From positions 682,001 through 746,000 of the forward strand of contig NZ_JAOEAL010000001.1 of assembly GCF_029835735.1 (NCBI RefSeq): 64,000 bases of DNA. Direction: 5' to 3'. A program made the position numbers and the translations under genes. Positions 28,351 through 37,585 of this stretch are shown here, in pieces (within the stretch, counting starts at the first letter, position 1; each line of letters opens with the position of its first letter). This DNA comes from Shewanella sp. GD04112. Lineage in GTDB: Bacteria > Pseudomonadota > Gammaproteobacteria > Enterobacterales > Shewanellaceae. The notes under the pieces are model-generated. The model did not search any database. It saw nothing but the letters and a program-made list of their open reading frames with translations, and was not told the DNA's origin.

Positions 28351-28772
28351 GTCGATGTTCCTCGATTGATTAAAACGAAAGTAAGAATATTCTAAATAAG
28401 CATTTTACGTCAATTACACTCATAAAAACTTGATACACCTCTTAGTTTAGAATGAGTGAATAAATGCAATTAACCACCTAAAATTAGAGCTTATTTTGCT
28501 ACTTTAGTGATATTAGTCAACTAAATCGGTGCCAAACTCACTGGATTCACTTAACTCTGTAGAGTTAATCACATCTTATAAAGGCTTTTAAGGTTTTTTG
28601 CGAAGAAAATAACCTCAATTGCGACTAATGAATCAAAGGAATGGGATAATTGCGGTCCCTTAAGGGTTATTTCTATTTAATATAGGTTCGATTACGCCGA
28701 TTTAGGCTCGACTTATGGGAATAATTCAGGCTAACTTGAGGGCGCGGTTGTTTTTCGTAAAGAGGTTACCAG
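28351..28772. other. Divergent intergenic region crp / Sel1 gene
   Basis: This 422-nt AT-rich region has no ORF and must hold the promoters of crp (leftward) and of the Sel1 gene (rightward). A short palindrome CCCTTAAGGG lies at about 28658-28667. No convincing TGTGA-N6-TCACA Crp site was found, so autoregulation is not supported by eye. Confidence 0.5.
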
Positions 28773-29552
28773 GTGAAATACAGACAATGGGTTTTAGGCG
28801 CCGGATTCACTTTATCCCTAGGGATGAGTGCTGCCGCGCACGCATTTTCTATTCCACAGCCTGCCAATGAAGTTGCGGCGAGTAAATTTGTGCACATTCA
28901 AGTGCAGGCAGAGCAGGGCGATGCCGACGCGCAATTTTTACTGGGGCTGATGTTTCTCTCTGGACGTTACGTACAGCAAGAAGTGCCGACCGGATTGCAT
29001 TGGATGACCCTTGCCGCTGAGCAGCAACACGAAAAGGCGCAGCAAACCTTAGCCGATCTCTCCTTTGAAGGGCAGCTAGTGAAGCGCGACTTAGCCGTGG
29101 CCGAGCGTTGGTACAAAGATATGGGCGAGCGCGGTAATCGCTGGGCGCAGTTCCGTTTAGGCTTTATTTATGCCTCGGGTGGCGATGGCATTGCGCGTAA
29201 CTGCGGTAAAGCCGTAGAGCAATTTACCCGTGTGGGGGATGATATTGCCCTTGGCAATGTGGCGTGGATTTTAGCAACTTGCCCCGAAGCCGAATATCGC
29301 GATGGAAATAAAGCGCTCGAGTTATCCTTGCTGCTGCTGAAAGTGAACGAGAACGATCCTACTAATCTTGATAACTTAGCGGCCGCCTATGCTGAAGTCG
29401 GTGATTTTGGCGCCGCGGTATCGACCCAGCAAAAAGCGATAGCCGCCTTAAAGATGACGGCCGAAGCCACTAAGACTGATGAGTTTCAGCAGCGCCTGCA
29501 CAGCTATGAGCAAAAGCGTGCTTATCGTGAGACTTTGCGTTTACTCGATTAA
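28773..29552 (+). CDS. Exported Sel1/TPR-repeat protein
   Basis: A 259-aa protein with a signal peptide (residues 1-23, ending AAHAFS). Three Sel1-like repeats are visible: QGDADAQFLLGLMFLSGRYV, EQQHEKAQQTLADLSFEGQL and RGNRWAQFRLGFIYASGGDG. A TPR-like helical hairpin region follows (NLDNLAAAYAEVGDFGAAVS). Such repeats mediate protein-protein contacts. Start GTG 28773 with AAAGAGG upstream. Function unknown. Confidence 0.8.
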   Translation: MKYRQWVLGAGFTLSLGMSAAAHAFSIPQPANEVAASKFVHIQVQAEQGDADAQFLLGLMFLSGRYVQQEVPTGLHWMTLAAEQQHEKAQQTLADLSFEGQLVKRDLAVAERWYKDMGERGNRWAQFRLGFIYASGGDGIARNCGKAVEQFTRVGDDIALGNVAWILATCPEAEYRDGNKALELSLLLLKVNENDPTNLDNLAAAYAEVGDFGAAVSTQQKAIAALKMTAEATKTDEFQQRLHSYEQKRAYRETLRLLD

Positions 29553-29576
29553 TCCCGTCTGTGGTTGCTTGTCTTG

Positions 29577-29612
29577 TTATTAGCCCGAGCCATGCTCGGG
29601 CTAATTGTTTTT
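29577..29612 (+). terminator. Terminator of the Sel1 gene
   Basis: ATTAGCCCGAGC-CAT-GCTCGGGCTAAT followed by TGTTTTT. Confidence 0.85.
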
Positions 29613-29684
29613 ATGGATTACTTTTACGGATTATTTTTGCGGATTGTTTCTGGCGCATTGTTTATTCGCGTGAGCGGATTGGGC

Positions 29685-30257
29685 TTATGCGAGCGGCCAA
29701 GAATGTAAGATCCGATACTCCACGCCGCGTCCGCCATTGGTGGAAAGATACAAATGCAGCTGCTCGGGGGCGAGCGTGAGTTCAAGCATCGAAGCTTGGA
29801 TGACTTTCTGCTGTACCAGCTCCTTAAGCGTTAGCTCTCTGACCAAGATGCCTGACGGCTTTGCCTTTCTAAACAAGCTGATATGGGGCCGAAACGGATG
29901 CTCACTGAGATGTAATTGCAACTTCTGTGCTAAATCCTGCGCTTGCGATGCGAGTAAAGCTAACTCAGGACTGATGCTATCCCCCTTTAAACAACAGACC
30001 TGCGCCTTAGGCCACACGGCGATGCTATCCAGCGTGACGCTAAATTTAGGCTTAGTCAGCTTATCGACGCCGTCGAGCAACTGTGCCACTTGAGTCGGAT
30101 TGGCAAGCCCTAAAAAGGCGAGGGTTAAGTGCAAATTGTTTTGCGTCACAGCGTTGGCATTAGGCGCTAACTGTGACCTCAAGCTTTGCTGTAATTGCAG
30201 CAGTTGTTGCCGCTGTATGCTCGTGGGGGCAAATCCAAGGAAGAGTCGTTGTAACAC
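29685..30257 (-). CDS. thpR: RNA 2',3'-cyclic phosphodiesterase (2'-5' RNA ligase family)
   Basis: This 2H phosphoesterase has the paired His-x-Thr/Ser motifs NNLHLTLAFLG and FRPHISLFRKA. The family hydrolyses 2',3'-cyclic phosphate ends and shows reversible 2'-5' ligase activity in vitro. 190 aa is typical. Start GTG (30257) with GGAG upstream. It lies convergent to the Sel1 gene and divergent from the GGDEF-EAL gene. Confidence 0.88.
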   Translation of the reverse strand: MLQRLFLGFAPTSIQRQQLLQLQQSLRSQLAPNANAVTQNNLHLTLAFLGLANPTQVAQLLDGVDKLTKPKFSVTLDSIAVWPKAQVCCLKGDSISPELALLASQAQDLAQKLQLHLSEHPFRPHISLFRKAKPSGILVRELTLKELVQQKVIQASMLELTLAPEQLHLYLSTNGGRGVEYRILHSWPLA

Positions 30258-30429
30258 CTGTTTATCTCCATCACCTACTCAAACGCCAAACATAAGCTAT
30301 GCTTTTTTTTGGTATTACAGAAATTCCCGCAGTAATGGTTAATGATAGACTTTAGACGACTTGAGATTCATCGCGGGAAGTGTAGAAATAATACCTTAAA
30401 TGGACTTGTAGGTAAGGAAATCCCTTTTC

Positions 30430-32619
30430 ATGTCAGATGGTTTAGCAAATCCACTCCAACAGGCATTAGTGACGATTTTTAGCGAAACGCCACTAGAAAC
30501 CCTAGAGCAAAATGTTGATCAAGCCTTAGAAGCTATCACATTACAACTCCACTGTGATGGCGTGTTTGTGCTGACGGGCAGTTTAGCCTTAGATCATCTG
30601 CGTACCCGCAATTTGTACTTAAAACCGCAATTTAGCCAGGGCCAACAGACACGAGTCTGGCCATTGGCGCGTATGCCGTTTTTTCGCTCCTTAGTCAGAA
30701 CTCCTACGCTGCTGAATCTCCCCGATGTCGATACCTTGCCTGCGGAGGCCCAAGCGGAGCGGGCATTACTGCGGGATTGGAACGTTAAAAGCCTATTAGT
30801 ATTACCGCCTGTGGTGTTTGGTGAAACCCGTATTGCCCTCGGCGCGGTCAATTGCTCCGAATGCTGCGAGTGGAGCGAAGAGTTTATTCAGGAGTTTCAG
30901 CATGCAGCGGTGATGATCGGCTCGGCGATGGAACTCACCCGTATCGCCCACGATATGTTGGCCAGTGAGCACAGATACCGCGAAGTCTTTAATCAGCTGC
31001 CTTTAGCCTGTGCCTTGCTCGATAAACAGAACCAACTGACTATGCTGAACAAAGTGGCGTTGCAAACCCTGCCAGTGCAGCATGGATACGATTTATTCAG
31101 CATGGTGCGCGAAGAGGAGCATGCCATGCTCACAGACACGCTGCACATGGTGCGCGAAGGCGTATTGGGGCAAGCCTGGTGTGAGTTGCCCCTAAAATCG
31201 AATCAACAGTTAGATTGGCTGAGGTTAAGCTTTAGCCAAATCCACGGCAATAAAGACACCTTAGTGATGATTGCCGAAGATGTCAGTGAAAAATATCGCC
31301 TCGCCGATGAGCTATCCTTCCATGCGAATTATGATGCCTTGACTGGGTTACCGAATCGGCTGCATTTTGAGGCCTTGCTCGAAAACCTGCTGCAAACCAA
31401 AGATGATATGCCCACCTGCGTGGCCTTTATCGATGTAGACCAGTTTCAGGTGATCAACAATGTGAGCGGCCATCAGGCCGGTGATAAGCTATTGTGTCAG
31501 TTAGCATTACGTCTTAAACAACTGGTGCGTAAGGGCGATATTGTCGCGCGTTTGGGCGGCGATGAGTTTGGAATTTTAATGCATTATTGCAATGTGGATT
31601 CGGCGCAGCATATCGCTAATCGGATCTGCACTCAGTTAGCAACCCACGAGTTTATTTGGGAAAACCGTTGTCACAATGTCAGTGTCAGCATGGGGATCGC
31701 TAAGCTCGAAAAGTCTGCGACGGATATTTATACGGTAATGAGTCAGGCCGATGCGGCCTGTCGTCTCGCCAAGGATAAGGGCCGCAATGGCTGGCACTTG
31801 TACAGTGCCAAAGATCCTAAAATGACCCGCCTCTATACCGAGATGATGGCGTCGGTCGATATCGTCAGCGCCCTCGCACTCAATCAATTTGAGCTTTATT
31901 TCCAAAGCATTGCCCCGCTCAATCGCGGGGAGTCCGGCCTGCATTTAGAGGTGCTGCTGCGGATGGTGCAGGCCAATGGCACTATTGTTTCTCCGGCGAT
32001 CTTTCTCCCTGCGGCGGAGCGTTACAACTTGGCGGCTAAGGTCGACTTATGGGTGATAGATAATCTGCTGAAGTGGGGCAGTAGCCATTTGGATATTTGG
32101 CAACAGCTGGAGCTAGTCTCGGTCAACCTGTCGGCGACCTCATTAGGTGACAGCGAGTTTATGAATTGGCTCGAAATGCGCCTGATGACCGAACCTGAGC
32201 TGGTGGACAAGCTCTGCATCGAGATCACCGAAACCGCTGCCGTTAGCCAATTAGATCAAGCCACTAAACTGATTGAAGTGCTGCGGCCGTTAAACTGCCA
32301 ACTCGCGCTGGATGACTTTGGTGCGGGCTTCTCAAGCTTTGCCTACCTTAAACGCTTGAACGTGGATTATGTCAAAATCGACGGTCAGTTCGTGATTAAC
32401 CTGTGTGAGGACGAGGCTGACCAAGCCATCATCAAAGCCATTTGTCAGTTAGGGCAAGATATGGGCTTCGATGTGGTGGCAGAGTTTGTTGAATCAAAAG
32501 AAATCGCCTTAAAGTTGAAAAGCTTAGGCGTGGATTATGCGCAGGGTTATGCCATCAATAAACCCGCGCCACTGCTGACCTTGACCTCAGGACTCGCTAG
32601 ACCTTGGATGCTGGATTAG
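30430..32619 (+). CDS. GAF-PAS-GGDEF-EAL cyclic-di-GMP signalling protein
   Basis: A 729-aa soluble protein: GAF-like domain (about 1-175), PAS (about 180-290), GGDEF (about 300-455) and EAL (about 470-729). The cyclase signature RLGGDEFGIL is intact at residues 376-380. The phosphodiesterase domain has EVLLRM instead of EALLR near residue 507, but SVNLSATS, CIEITETA, DDFGAGFSS, VKIDGQFV and AEFVES keep the metal and catalytic residues. It may therefore make or degrade c-di-GMP; the net activity cannot be read from sequence. Confidence 0.9.
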   Translation: MSDGLANPLQQALVTIFSETPLETLEQNVDQALEAITLQLHCDGVFVLTGSLALDHLRTRNLYLKPQFSQGQQTRVWPLARMPFFRSLVRTPTLLNLPDVDTLPAEAQAERALLRDWNVKSLLVLPPVVFGETRIALGAVNCSECCEWSEEFIQEFQHAAVMIGSAMELTRIAHDMLASEHRYREVFNQLPLACALLDKQNQLTMLNKVALQTLPVQHGYDLFSMVREEEHAMLTDTLHMVREGVLGQAWCELPLKSNQQLDWLRLSFSQIHGNKDTLVMIAEDVSEKYRLADELSFHANYDALTGLPNRLHFEALLENLLQTKDDMPTCVAFIDVDQFQVINNVSGHQAGDKLLCQLALRLKQLVRKGDIVARLGGDEFGILMHYCNVDSAQHIANRICTQLATHEFIWENRCHNVSVSMGIAKLEKSATDIYTVMSQADAACRLAKDKGRNGWHLYSAKDPKMTRLYTEMMASVDIVSALALNQFELYFQSIAPLNRGESGLHLEVLLRMVQANGTIVSPAIFLPAAERYNLAAKVDLWVIDNLLKWGSSHLDIWQQLELVSVNLSATSLGDSEFMNWLEMRLMTEPELVDKLCIEITETAAVSQLDQATKLIEVLRPLNCQLALDDFGAGFSSFAYLKRLNVDYVKIDGQFVINLCEDEADQAIIKAICQLGQDMGFDVVAEFVESKEIALKLKSLGVDYAQGYAINKPAPLLTLTSGLARPWMLD

Positions 32620-32823
32620 TCATATTTTCGATAGGCAATTTTTTAAAATCCGCAACTCTTAATCTATAAGTGATTAATTTATCAATATTAATCCGATTGT
32701 GACTCCACGCAATTTGGGCTGCGACAGATTGTCGCGCCCAGCCGACTTTTGATTGCGCTTCCTCCGCTAGTAACAACAATACCCCCCACAAAAATCATTA
32801 AAAACAATATGTAGGGGAATATC

Positions 32824-34830
32824 GTGCTGTATCAACCTATCAAATTAGCCGTTATTTTAGCGGGTGTGTTGGGCACCGCTGTACCTCAATTGGCTTGGTC
32901 TGCTGAGGCGAGCGATTGTGGTGAAGATAAAAAATGTCAGGATTATCTAAGGATTTCTGGCGATGTGATGCGTCAGCCCGTTCATCTTGTGAGCGATCCT
33001 AAACAGAACCGCTTGCCATTACCTGCCTACGATGGCTCGGGATTTTTACGTTCTATCCCAGGATTTAATATCACCCGCAAGGGCGGCTCTGGTGGCGACC
33101 CTATGTTTAGGGGGCTGGGCGGCTCGCGTTTAAACATAGTCGATGATGGTCAGCATGTGTATGGCGCCTGTGGTGGGCGTATGGATCCACCAACAAACTA
33201 TATTTATCCCGAAAGCTACGATCAGATAACGGTAATCAAAGGGCCGCAAACCGTGAAGTACGGTCCCGTTGGCACCGCGGGCACAATTCTATTTGAGAAA
33301 AACCGCCATCGTTTTAATCAAGCGGATCTTGAAGGACGAGCCAGCGCGACGGGCGGCAGTTTCGATAGGCGAGATGCCATGGTGGAGCTGAGTGCTGGCG
33401 ATAAGAATTACTACCTCGATTTCGATATGAATCAATCCAGTAGTGACCATTATGAAGACGGTAATGGCAATAAAGTGCAATCGAGTTACGATCGTCAAAA
33501 CGCGAACCTCGCCTTGGGGTGGACACCGACAGAGCGCACGGTTCTTGAGTTGGCCTATGGTGAATCGAGCGGCGAAGCCGAATATGCCGACAGGTTAAAC
33601 AAGGCACGTCAAATCGATAACCGTGATGCGGCGTTACTGCTACAACACGAGTTTGAGTCGAGCTGGTTGGCCGCAGTCGAGTTACAAGCCTTTAGCAATA
33701 AAAACGACCACATTATGGATAGGTTCGATGAAGGGGTTAATTCGGGCGCCAATGTGCGGCGGATGACCGACGGTGGCCATTTGTGGTTTGAGTTAGCGCC
33801 ACTCGATGCTCTGGATGTCACTCTTGGGCTGGATTATATGTCGAGCAAACATGATGGCCGCAGTATGGCGCCCGGCGATGTCGGGCTAAACGACTTACTC
33901 AATAAACCTTTTAAGGAGGATATGCGCTATCAAAACTATGGTCTGTTTGCCGAGTCGCGCTATCGTTTTGAAGAGGGCGAGTTTGGGCGCAGTAGTTTGC
34001 ACGCAGGGTTGAGGCTCGACGACTGGAATAGTGAACTTTTGATTGCCCAGCAGGGCGAGCGGGACGATACCCTCTATAGCGGATACCTGCGTTATGAGTT
34101 TCAAACCGCACAGTACCAATACTATGCAGGCTTTGGCTCGGCGCAGCGGATGCCGGATTACTGGGAAATCATGAAGGCTAGCGCCGATAACCCCGCACAA
34201 AAAGCCTTTGACCTTAAAGCGGAAACCACCAATCAGTTCGATATAGGTTGGATTTATCAGGGGCCTGTCGAGGCTTCGGTGTCACTCTTCTATGGTGAGA
34301 TTGCGGACTATATTCTGATTGATTCCAGCGGCTCAACCACAATTGCCCGTAATATCGATGCGAGCCTCTACGGCGGTGAGGCCAGCCTAGATTATGCGCT
34401 TAATGAGCAATGGTCTAGCCAACTCACCGTAAGTTATACCCATGGCGAAAACGATACCGACAAGGTCGCGCTTGGGCAAATATCACCGTTAGAGGCTAGA
34501 TTAACCATTAACTATAAATGGCAAAGTTGGACTATGGCGGCGCAGTGGCGTGTGGTGGCCGCGCAAGACCGTTACACCTTAGGCCATGGCAACATCGTGG
34601 GCCAAGACTTAGGCCCGAGCAGCGGTTTTGGTACGCTGGCGCTCAATGCATCTTGGTCATACACCAAAGATTTATCCTTAATTTTGGGTATCGAAAACCT
34701 GTTTGATGCAACCTACGCCGAGCATGTGAGTAAGGCGGGCACGGGGAACGATTTGCCCGGCAGTGAGGCCATGTTTAGGGTCAACGAGCCGGGCCGTAAT
34801 CTCTGGGCTAAGCTGACCTATCAGTTCTAA
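32824..34830 (+). CDS. TonB-dependent copper receptor (NosA/OprC family)
   Basis: A 668-aa outer-membrane receptor. The signal peptide ends near LAWSAEA. The plug domain shows SGFLRSIPGFNITRKGG, PMFRGLGGSRLNIVDDG and VIKGPQTVKYGP; the beta-barrel runs to the terminal Phe of LTYQF. The N-terminal Cys pair (DCGEDKKCQ) and YGACGGRMDPPTNYIYPE are typical of the TonB-copper subfamily, in which OprC and NosA bind Cu. Start GTG with AGGGGA before it. A copper substrate is inferred from family membership. Confidence 0.85.
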   Translation: MLYQPIKLAVILAGVLGTAVPQLAWSAEASDCGEDKKCQDYLRISGDVMRQPVHLVSDPKQNRLPLPAYDGSGFLRSIPGFNITRKGGSGGDPMFRGLGGSRLNIVDDGQHVYGACGGRMDPPTNYIYPESYDQITVIKGPQTVKYGPVGTAGTILFEKNRHRFNQADLEGRASATGGSFDRRDAMVELSAGDKNYYLDFDMNQSSSDHYEDGNGNKVQSSYDRQNANLALGWTPTERTVLELAYGESSGEAEYADRLNKARQIDNRDAALLLQHEFESSWLAAVELQAFSNKNDHIMDRFDEGVNSGANVRRMTDGGHLWFELAPLDALDVTLGLDYMSSKHDGRSMAPGDVGLNDLLNKPFKEDMRYQNYGLFAESRYRFEEGEFGRSSLHAGLRLDDWNSELLIAQQGERDDTLYSGYLRYEFQTAQYQYYAGFGSAQRMPDYWEIMKASADNPAQKAFDLKAETTNQFDIGWIYQGPVEASVSLFYGEIADYILIDSSGSTTIARNIDASLYGGEASLDYALNEQWSSQLTVSYTHGENDTDKVALGQISPLEARLTINYKWQSWTMAAQWRVVAAQDRYTLGHGNIVGQDLGPSSGFGTLALNASWSYTKDLSLILGIENLFDATYAEHVSKAGTGNDLPGSEAMFRVNEPGRNLWAKLTYQF

Positions 34831-34851
34831 CTGGGCTTATTTGTACTATTG

Positions 34852-34886
34852 GCGCCCCGAGAGCCATGCTGTCGGGGCGATGCTAT
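34852..34886 (+). terminator. Terminator of the copper receptor gene
   Basis: CGCCCCGA (34853-34860) and TCGGGGCG (34872-34879) form a GC-rich stem, followed by ATGCTATTTTT. Confidence 0.55.
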
Positions 34887-34999
34887 TTTTAGCAAGCCAA
34901 TGCCAAACTGCGACGTGTCAAAGCTTCGGCCACGGGAGGGACACTGCCTAAGGCCTATGTTAAACTGCCCCATCATTTTTCCCTGTTGATACTGTTGCA

Positions 35000-37507
35000 T
35001 TGAATAATCTACCCATTCATTCCTTATTGCCGTCCCTGCGCGATGCCTTTGCGAAACATGTGCAAGTGATCCTCGAAGCGCCAACGGGTGCGGGTAAATC
35101 GACTGCATTGCCCTTAGCCATGCTGGATTGGCCTGAGATTTCTGGGCGGATTTTAATGCTGGAACCTCGGCGTGTGGCTGCGCGCAGCGTGGCGCAATTT
35201 ATTGCTAGTTGTCGGCAGCAGGCGGTAGGGCAAGAGGTAGGTTATCGCGTGCGCGGCGAGTCAAAGGTCAGTGGTGAGACTCGACTTGAGATTGTCACCG
35301 AAGGGATTTTAACTCGCATGATCCAGCAAGATCCTGAATTAACAGGCATCGAGATGATCATTTTCGACGAGATCCACGAGCGGCATTTGACCACAGATCT
35401 CGGTTTAGCCTTGGCGCTCGAAGTGCAAAGCTCACTGCGGGATGACTTAAAAATCCTCGCCATGTCGGCAACCTTATCTGGCCTGACATTAGCCGAGTTG
35501 ATGCCCGATGCCGCCCTGCTACAGAGTGAGGGGCGCAGTTACCCGGTCGAAATTCTCTATCGCCCCGTTGCCGGACAGCAGCACTGGCTCGATCATCTGA
35601 GCCGCGTTGTGCTCGATGCCGCAACGTCACTCAGTGATAACGGGCCACAGGATATTTTGGTGTTTTTGCCCGGTAAAGCCGAAATCCTCCGAGTGGCACA
35701 GTATCTAGAAGAGCGCCTCGATAGCAGTCGCGTGGCGGTGTGCCCACTCTATGGCGAGCTATCGGCGCAGGAGCAGGATAGGGCGATAAAGGCCGACAGC
35801 AGCAGGCGCAAGATAGTGCTCTCCACCAACGTGGCCGAGTCGAGCTTGACTATCGAGGGCATTGGCCTGGTTATCGACAGCGGTTATAAACGCCAAGCCA
35901 GCTTTAATCCTAAAACCGGCGTCACGCGTTTAAGCCTTAAGCGCATCAGCCAAGCCTCGGCAACCCAGCGTGCAGGCCGCGCTGGCCGTTTAGCGGCGGG
36001 CGAGTGTATCCGTTTATGGGGTCAAGAGGAGCATCAACGTCTGCTCAAGGCCGATGAACCCGAAATTAGCCAAGCCGACTTAGTCGCCATGGCCCACGAC
36101 TGTGCCTACTGGGGCGCGAAATCCTTCAGCGACTTATTGCTATTGACTGCGCCGCCCACGGTGAACGAGGCATTAGCTTGGCAACTGCTTCAGCGTTTAG
36201 GCATGGTCGATGAACAAAACAAGCTGACTGCGCATGGCAAAGCGGCCTATGAGTTGGGGTGCCATCCGCGCCTCGCGCATATGTTATTAGTGGCCAAATC
36301 CCGCGATGAACATCAACTGGCTGCCTTAGCCTGTTTACTGGCGGGTATTTTAGAGGCGCGGGGATTGCCACGAAAAGGCGCCGATATCATGAATTACCTG
36401 CACTTTGCCACCCAAGGCAGTGCGGGGCAGCAGGCCAAACAATGGCTTAAAAAGCTGGCGCTCGATAAGCAATTCCCTCATGCCGATTTAGTGGCCATCG
36501 CCTCCCATGCCCATCATCAGGATGTCGGTTTGCTATTGGCGCTGGCTTATCCCGACCGCATTGCCAAATCCCGTGGCGTTGAGGGCTATCAATTGGCCAA
36601 TGGTACGGGTGTGGTGCTCAACGCCGAAGATGCTTTAGCGCAAACGCCTTGGCTGGTGGTGGCAGATTTTCAAGAAACCGAAGGCAAGAATGCCGGGCGG
36701 ATTTATCTTGCCAGTCCATTATCGCCAAGTCTGTTCGATGAAGAATTGGCCGAGCTGGTGGAGCGCCATGACCAATGTGGTTGGGATGAAGCCAAAGGCC
36801 GTGCTGTGGCCGAGTGCCAAACCAAAGTCGGGCAGATTTTATTGAAATCAGAGGCTATCCCTAATCCGAATCGCGGCCAAATTGTGGCGGCATTGCTGAG
36901 TTACATACGCCAGCAGGGGTTACAAATCCTCAATTGGCACGATAACTTAGCGCAGTTTCAAGCACGATTACAGTTAGCGCGTGATTTAGATCCGAATGCC
37001 GATTGGCCGGATATGAGCGATACCGCGCTGCTGGCAAACCTTGAAACATGGCTGGCGCCCTACCTTGAAAATGTGAATAATCTGCCGCAATTACAAAAAC
37101 TCGATTGCTTTAGTTTGCTGGTAAACCAATTAACTTGGTCACAGCAACAGGCGCTCGATGCGCTGTTGCCCACCTCATGGCCGTTAGCCACGGGGACTTC
37201 GGCGCCGATATTGTACGATGCTTTGGGGCGAGCCTTGCTGCGGGTACGTTTGCAAGAAACCTTTGGCATGGCAGACAGCCCGCTACTGGCCCAAGGCAAG
37301 CTGAAGGTGACGATGGAATTGCTGTCACCAGCGCAGCGCCCCTTGGCGCTGACGGCGGATCTCGCCAGTTTTTGGCAAGGGCCCTATGTGGAAGTGAAAA
37401 AAGAAATGCGTGGGCGTTATCCTAAACACCTGTGGCCGGACGACCCTGCCAATACCCAGCCCACAAAATTTACCAAGAAGAAAACCTTAGGTTTATCTCA
37501 GTCATAG
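35000..37507 (+). CDS. hrpB: ATP-dependent helicase HrpB
   Basis: A DEAH-box RNA helicase. Motif I EAPTGAGKSTALPLAM, motif II DEIHER, motif III MSATL, motif VI QRAGRAGRLAAGE, and the HrpB C-terminal domain with GRYPKHLWPDDP near the end. 835 aa, full length. Start TTG 35000 gives LNNLPIHSLLPSLRDAF, the usual HrpB N-terminus. Its cellular job is poorly defined; it is often found next to mrcB, as here. Confidence 0.93.
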   Translation: MNNLPIHSLLPSLRDAFAKHVQVILEAPTGAGKSTALPLAMLDWPEISGRILMLEPRRVAARSVAQFIASCRQQAVGQEVGYRVRGESKVSGETRLEIVTEGILTRMIQQDPELTGIEMIIFDEIHERHLTTDLGLALALEVQSSLRDDLKILAMSATLSGLTLAELMPDAALLQSEGRSYPVEILYRPVAGQQHWLDHLSRVVLDAATSLSDNGPQDILVFLPGKAEILRVAQYLEERLDSSRVAVCPLYGELSAQEQDRAIKADSSRRKIVLSTNVAESSLTIEGIGLVIDSGYKRQASFNPKTGVTRLSLKRISQASATQRAGRAGRLAAGECIRLWGQEEHQRLLKADEPEISQADLVAMAHDCAYWGAKSFSDLLLLTAPPTVNEALAWQLLQRLGMVDEQNKLTAHGKAAYELGCHPRLAHMLLVAKSRDEHQLAALACLLAGILEARGLPRKGADIMNYLHFATQGSAGQQAKQWLKKLALDKQFPHADLVAIASHAHHQDVGLLLALAYPDRIAKSRGVEGYQLANGTGVVLNAEDALAQTPWLVVADFQETEGKNAGRIYLASPLSPSLFDEELAELVERHDQCGWDEAKGRAVAECQTKVGQILLKSEAIPNPNRGQIVAALLSYIRQQGLQILNWHDNLAQFQARLQLARDLDPNADWPDMSDTALLANLETWLAPYLENVNNLPQLQKLDCFSLLVNQLTWSQQQALDALLPTSWPLATGTSAPILYDALGRALLRVRLQETFGMADSPLLAQGKLKVTMELLSPAQRPLALTADLASFWQGPYVEVKKEMRGRYPKHLWPDDPANTQPTKFTKKKTLGLSQS

Positions 37508-37585
37508 CCTTTAGACTGCTTTGATTTACAACCTCAGTGTTGTGCCTGTGACTGATGCCGTTAACGCATAAATGATGAAGTAGAT

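Noticed and set aside
34827..35108. 93-aa - strand frame across the hrpB start
   Set aside because: Overlaps the conserved N-terminus of hrpB and has no protein-like features.
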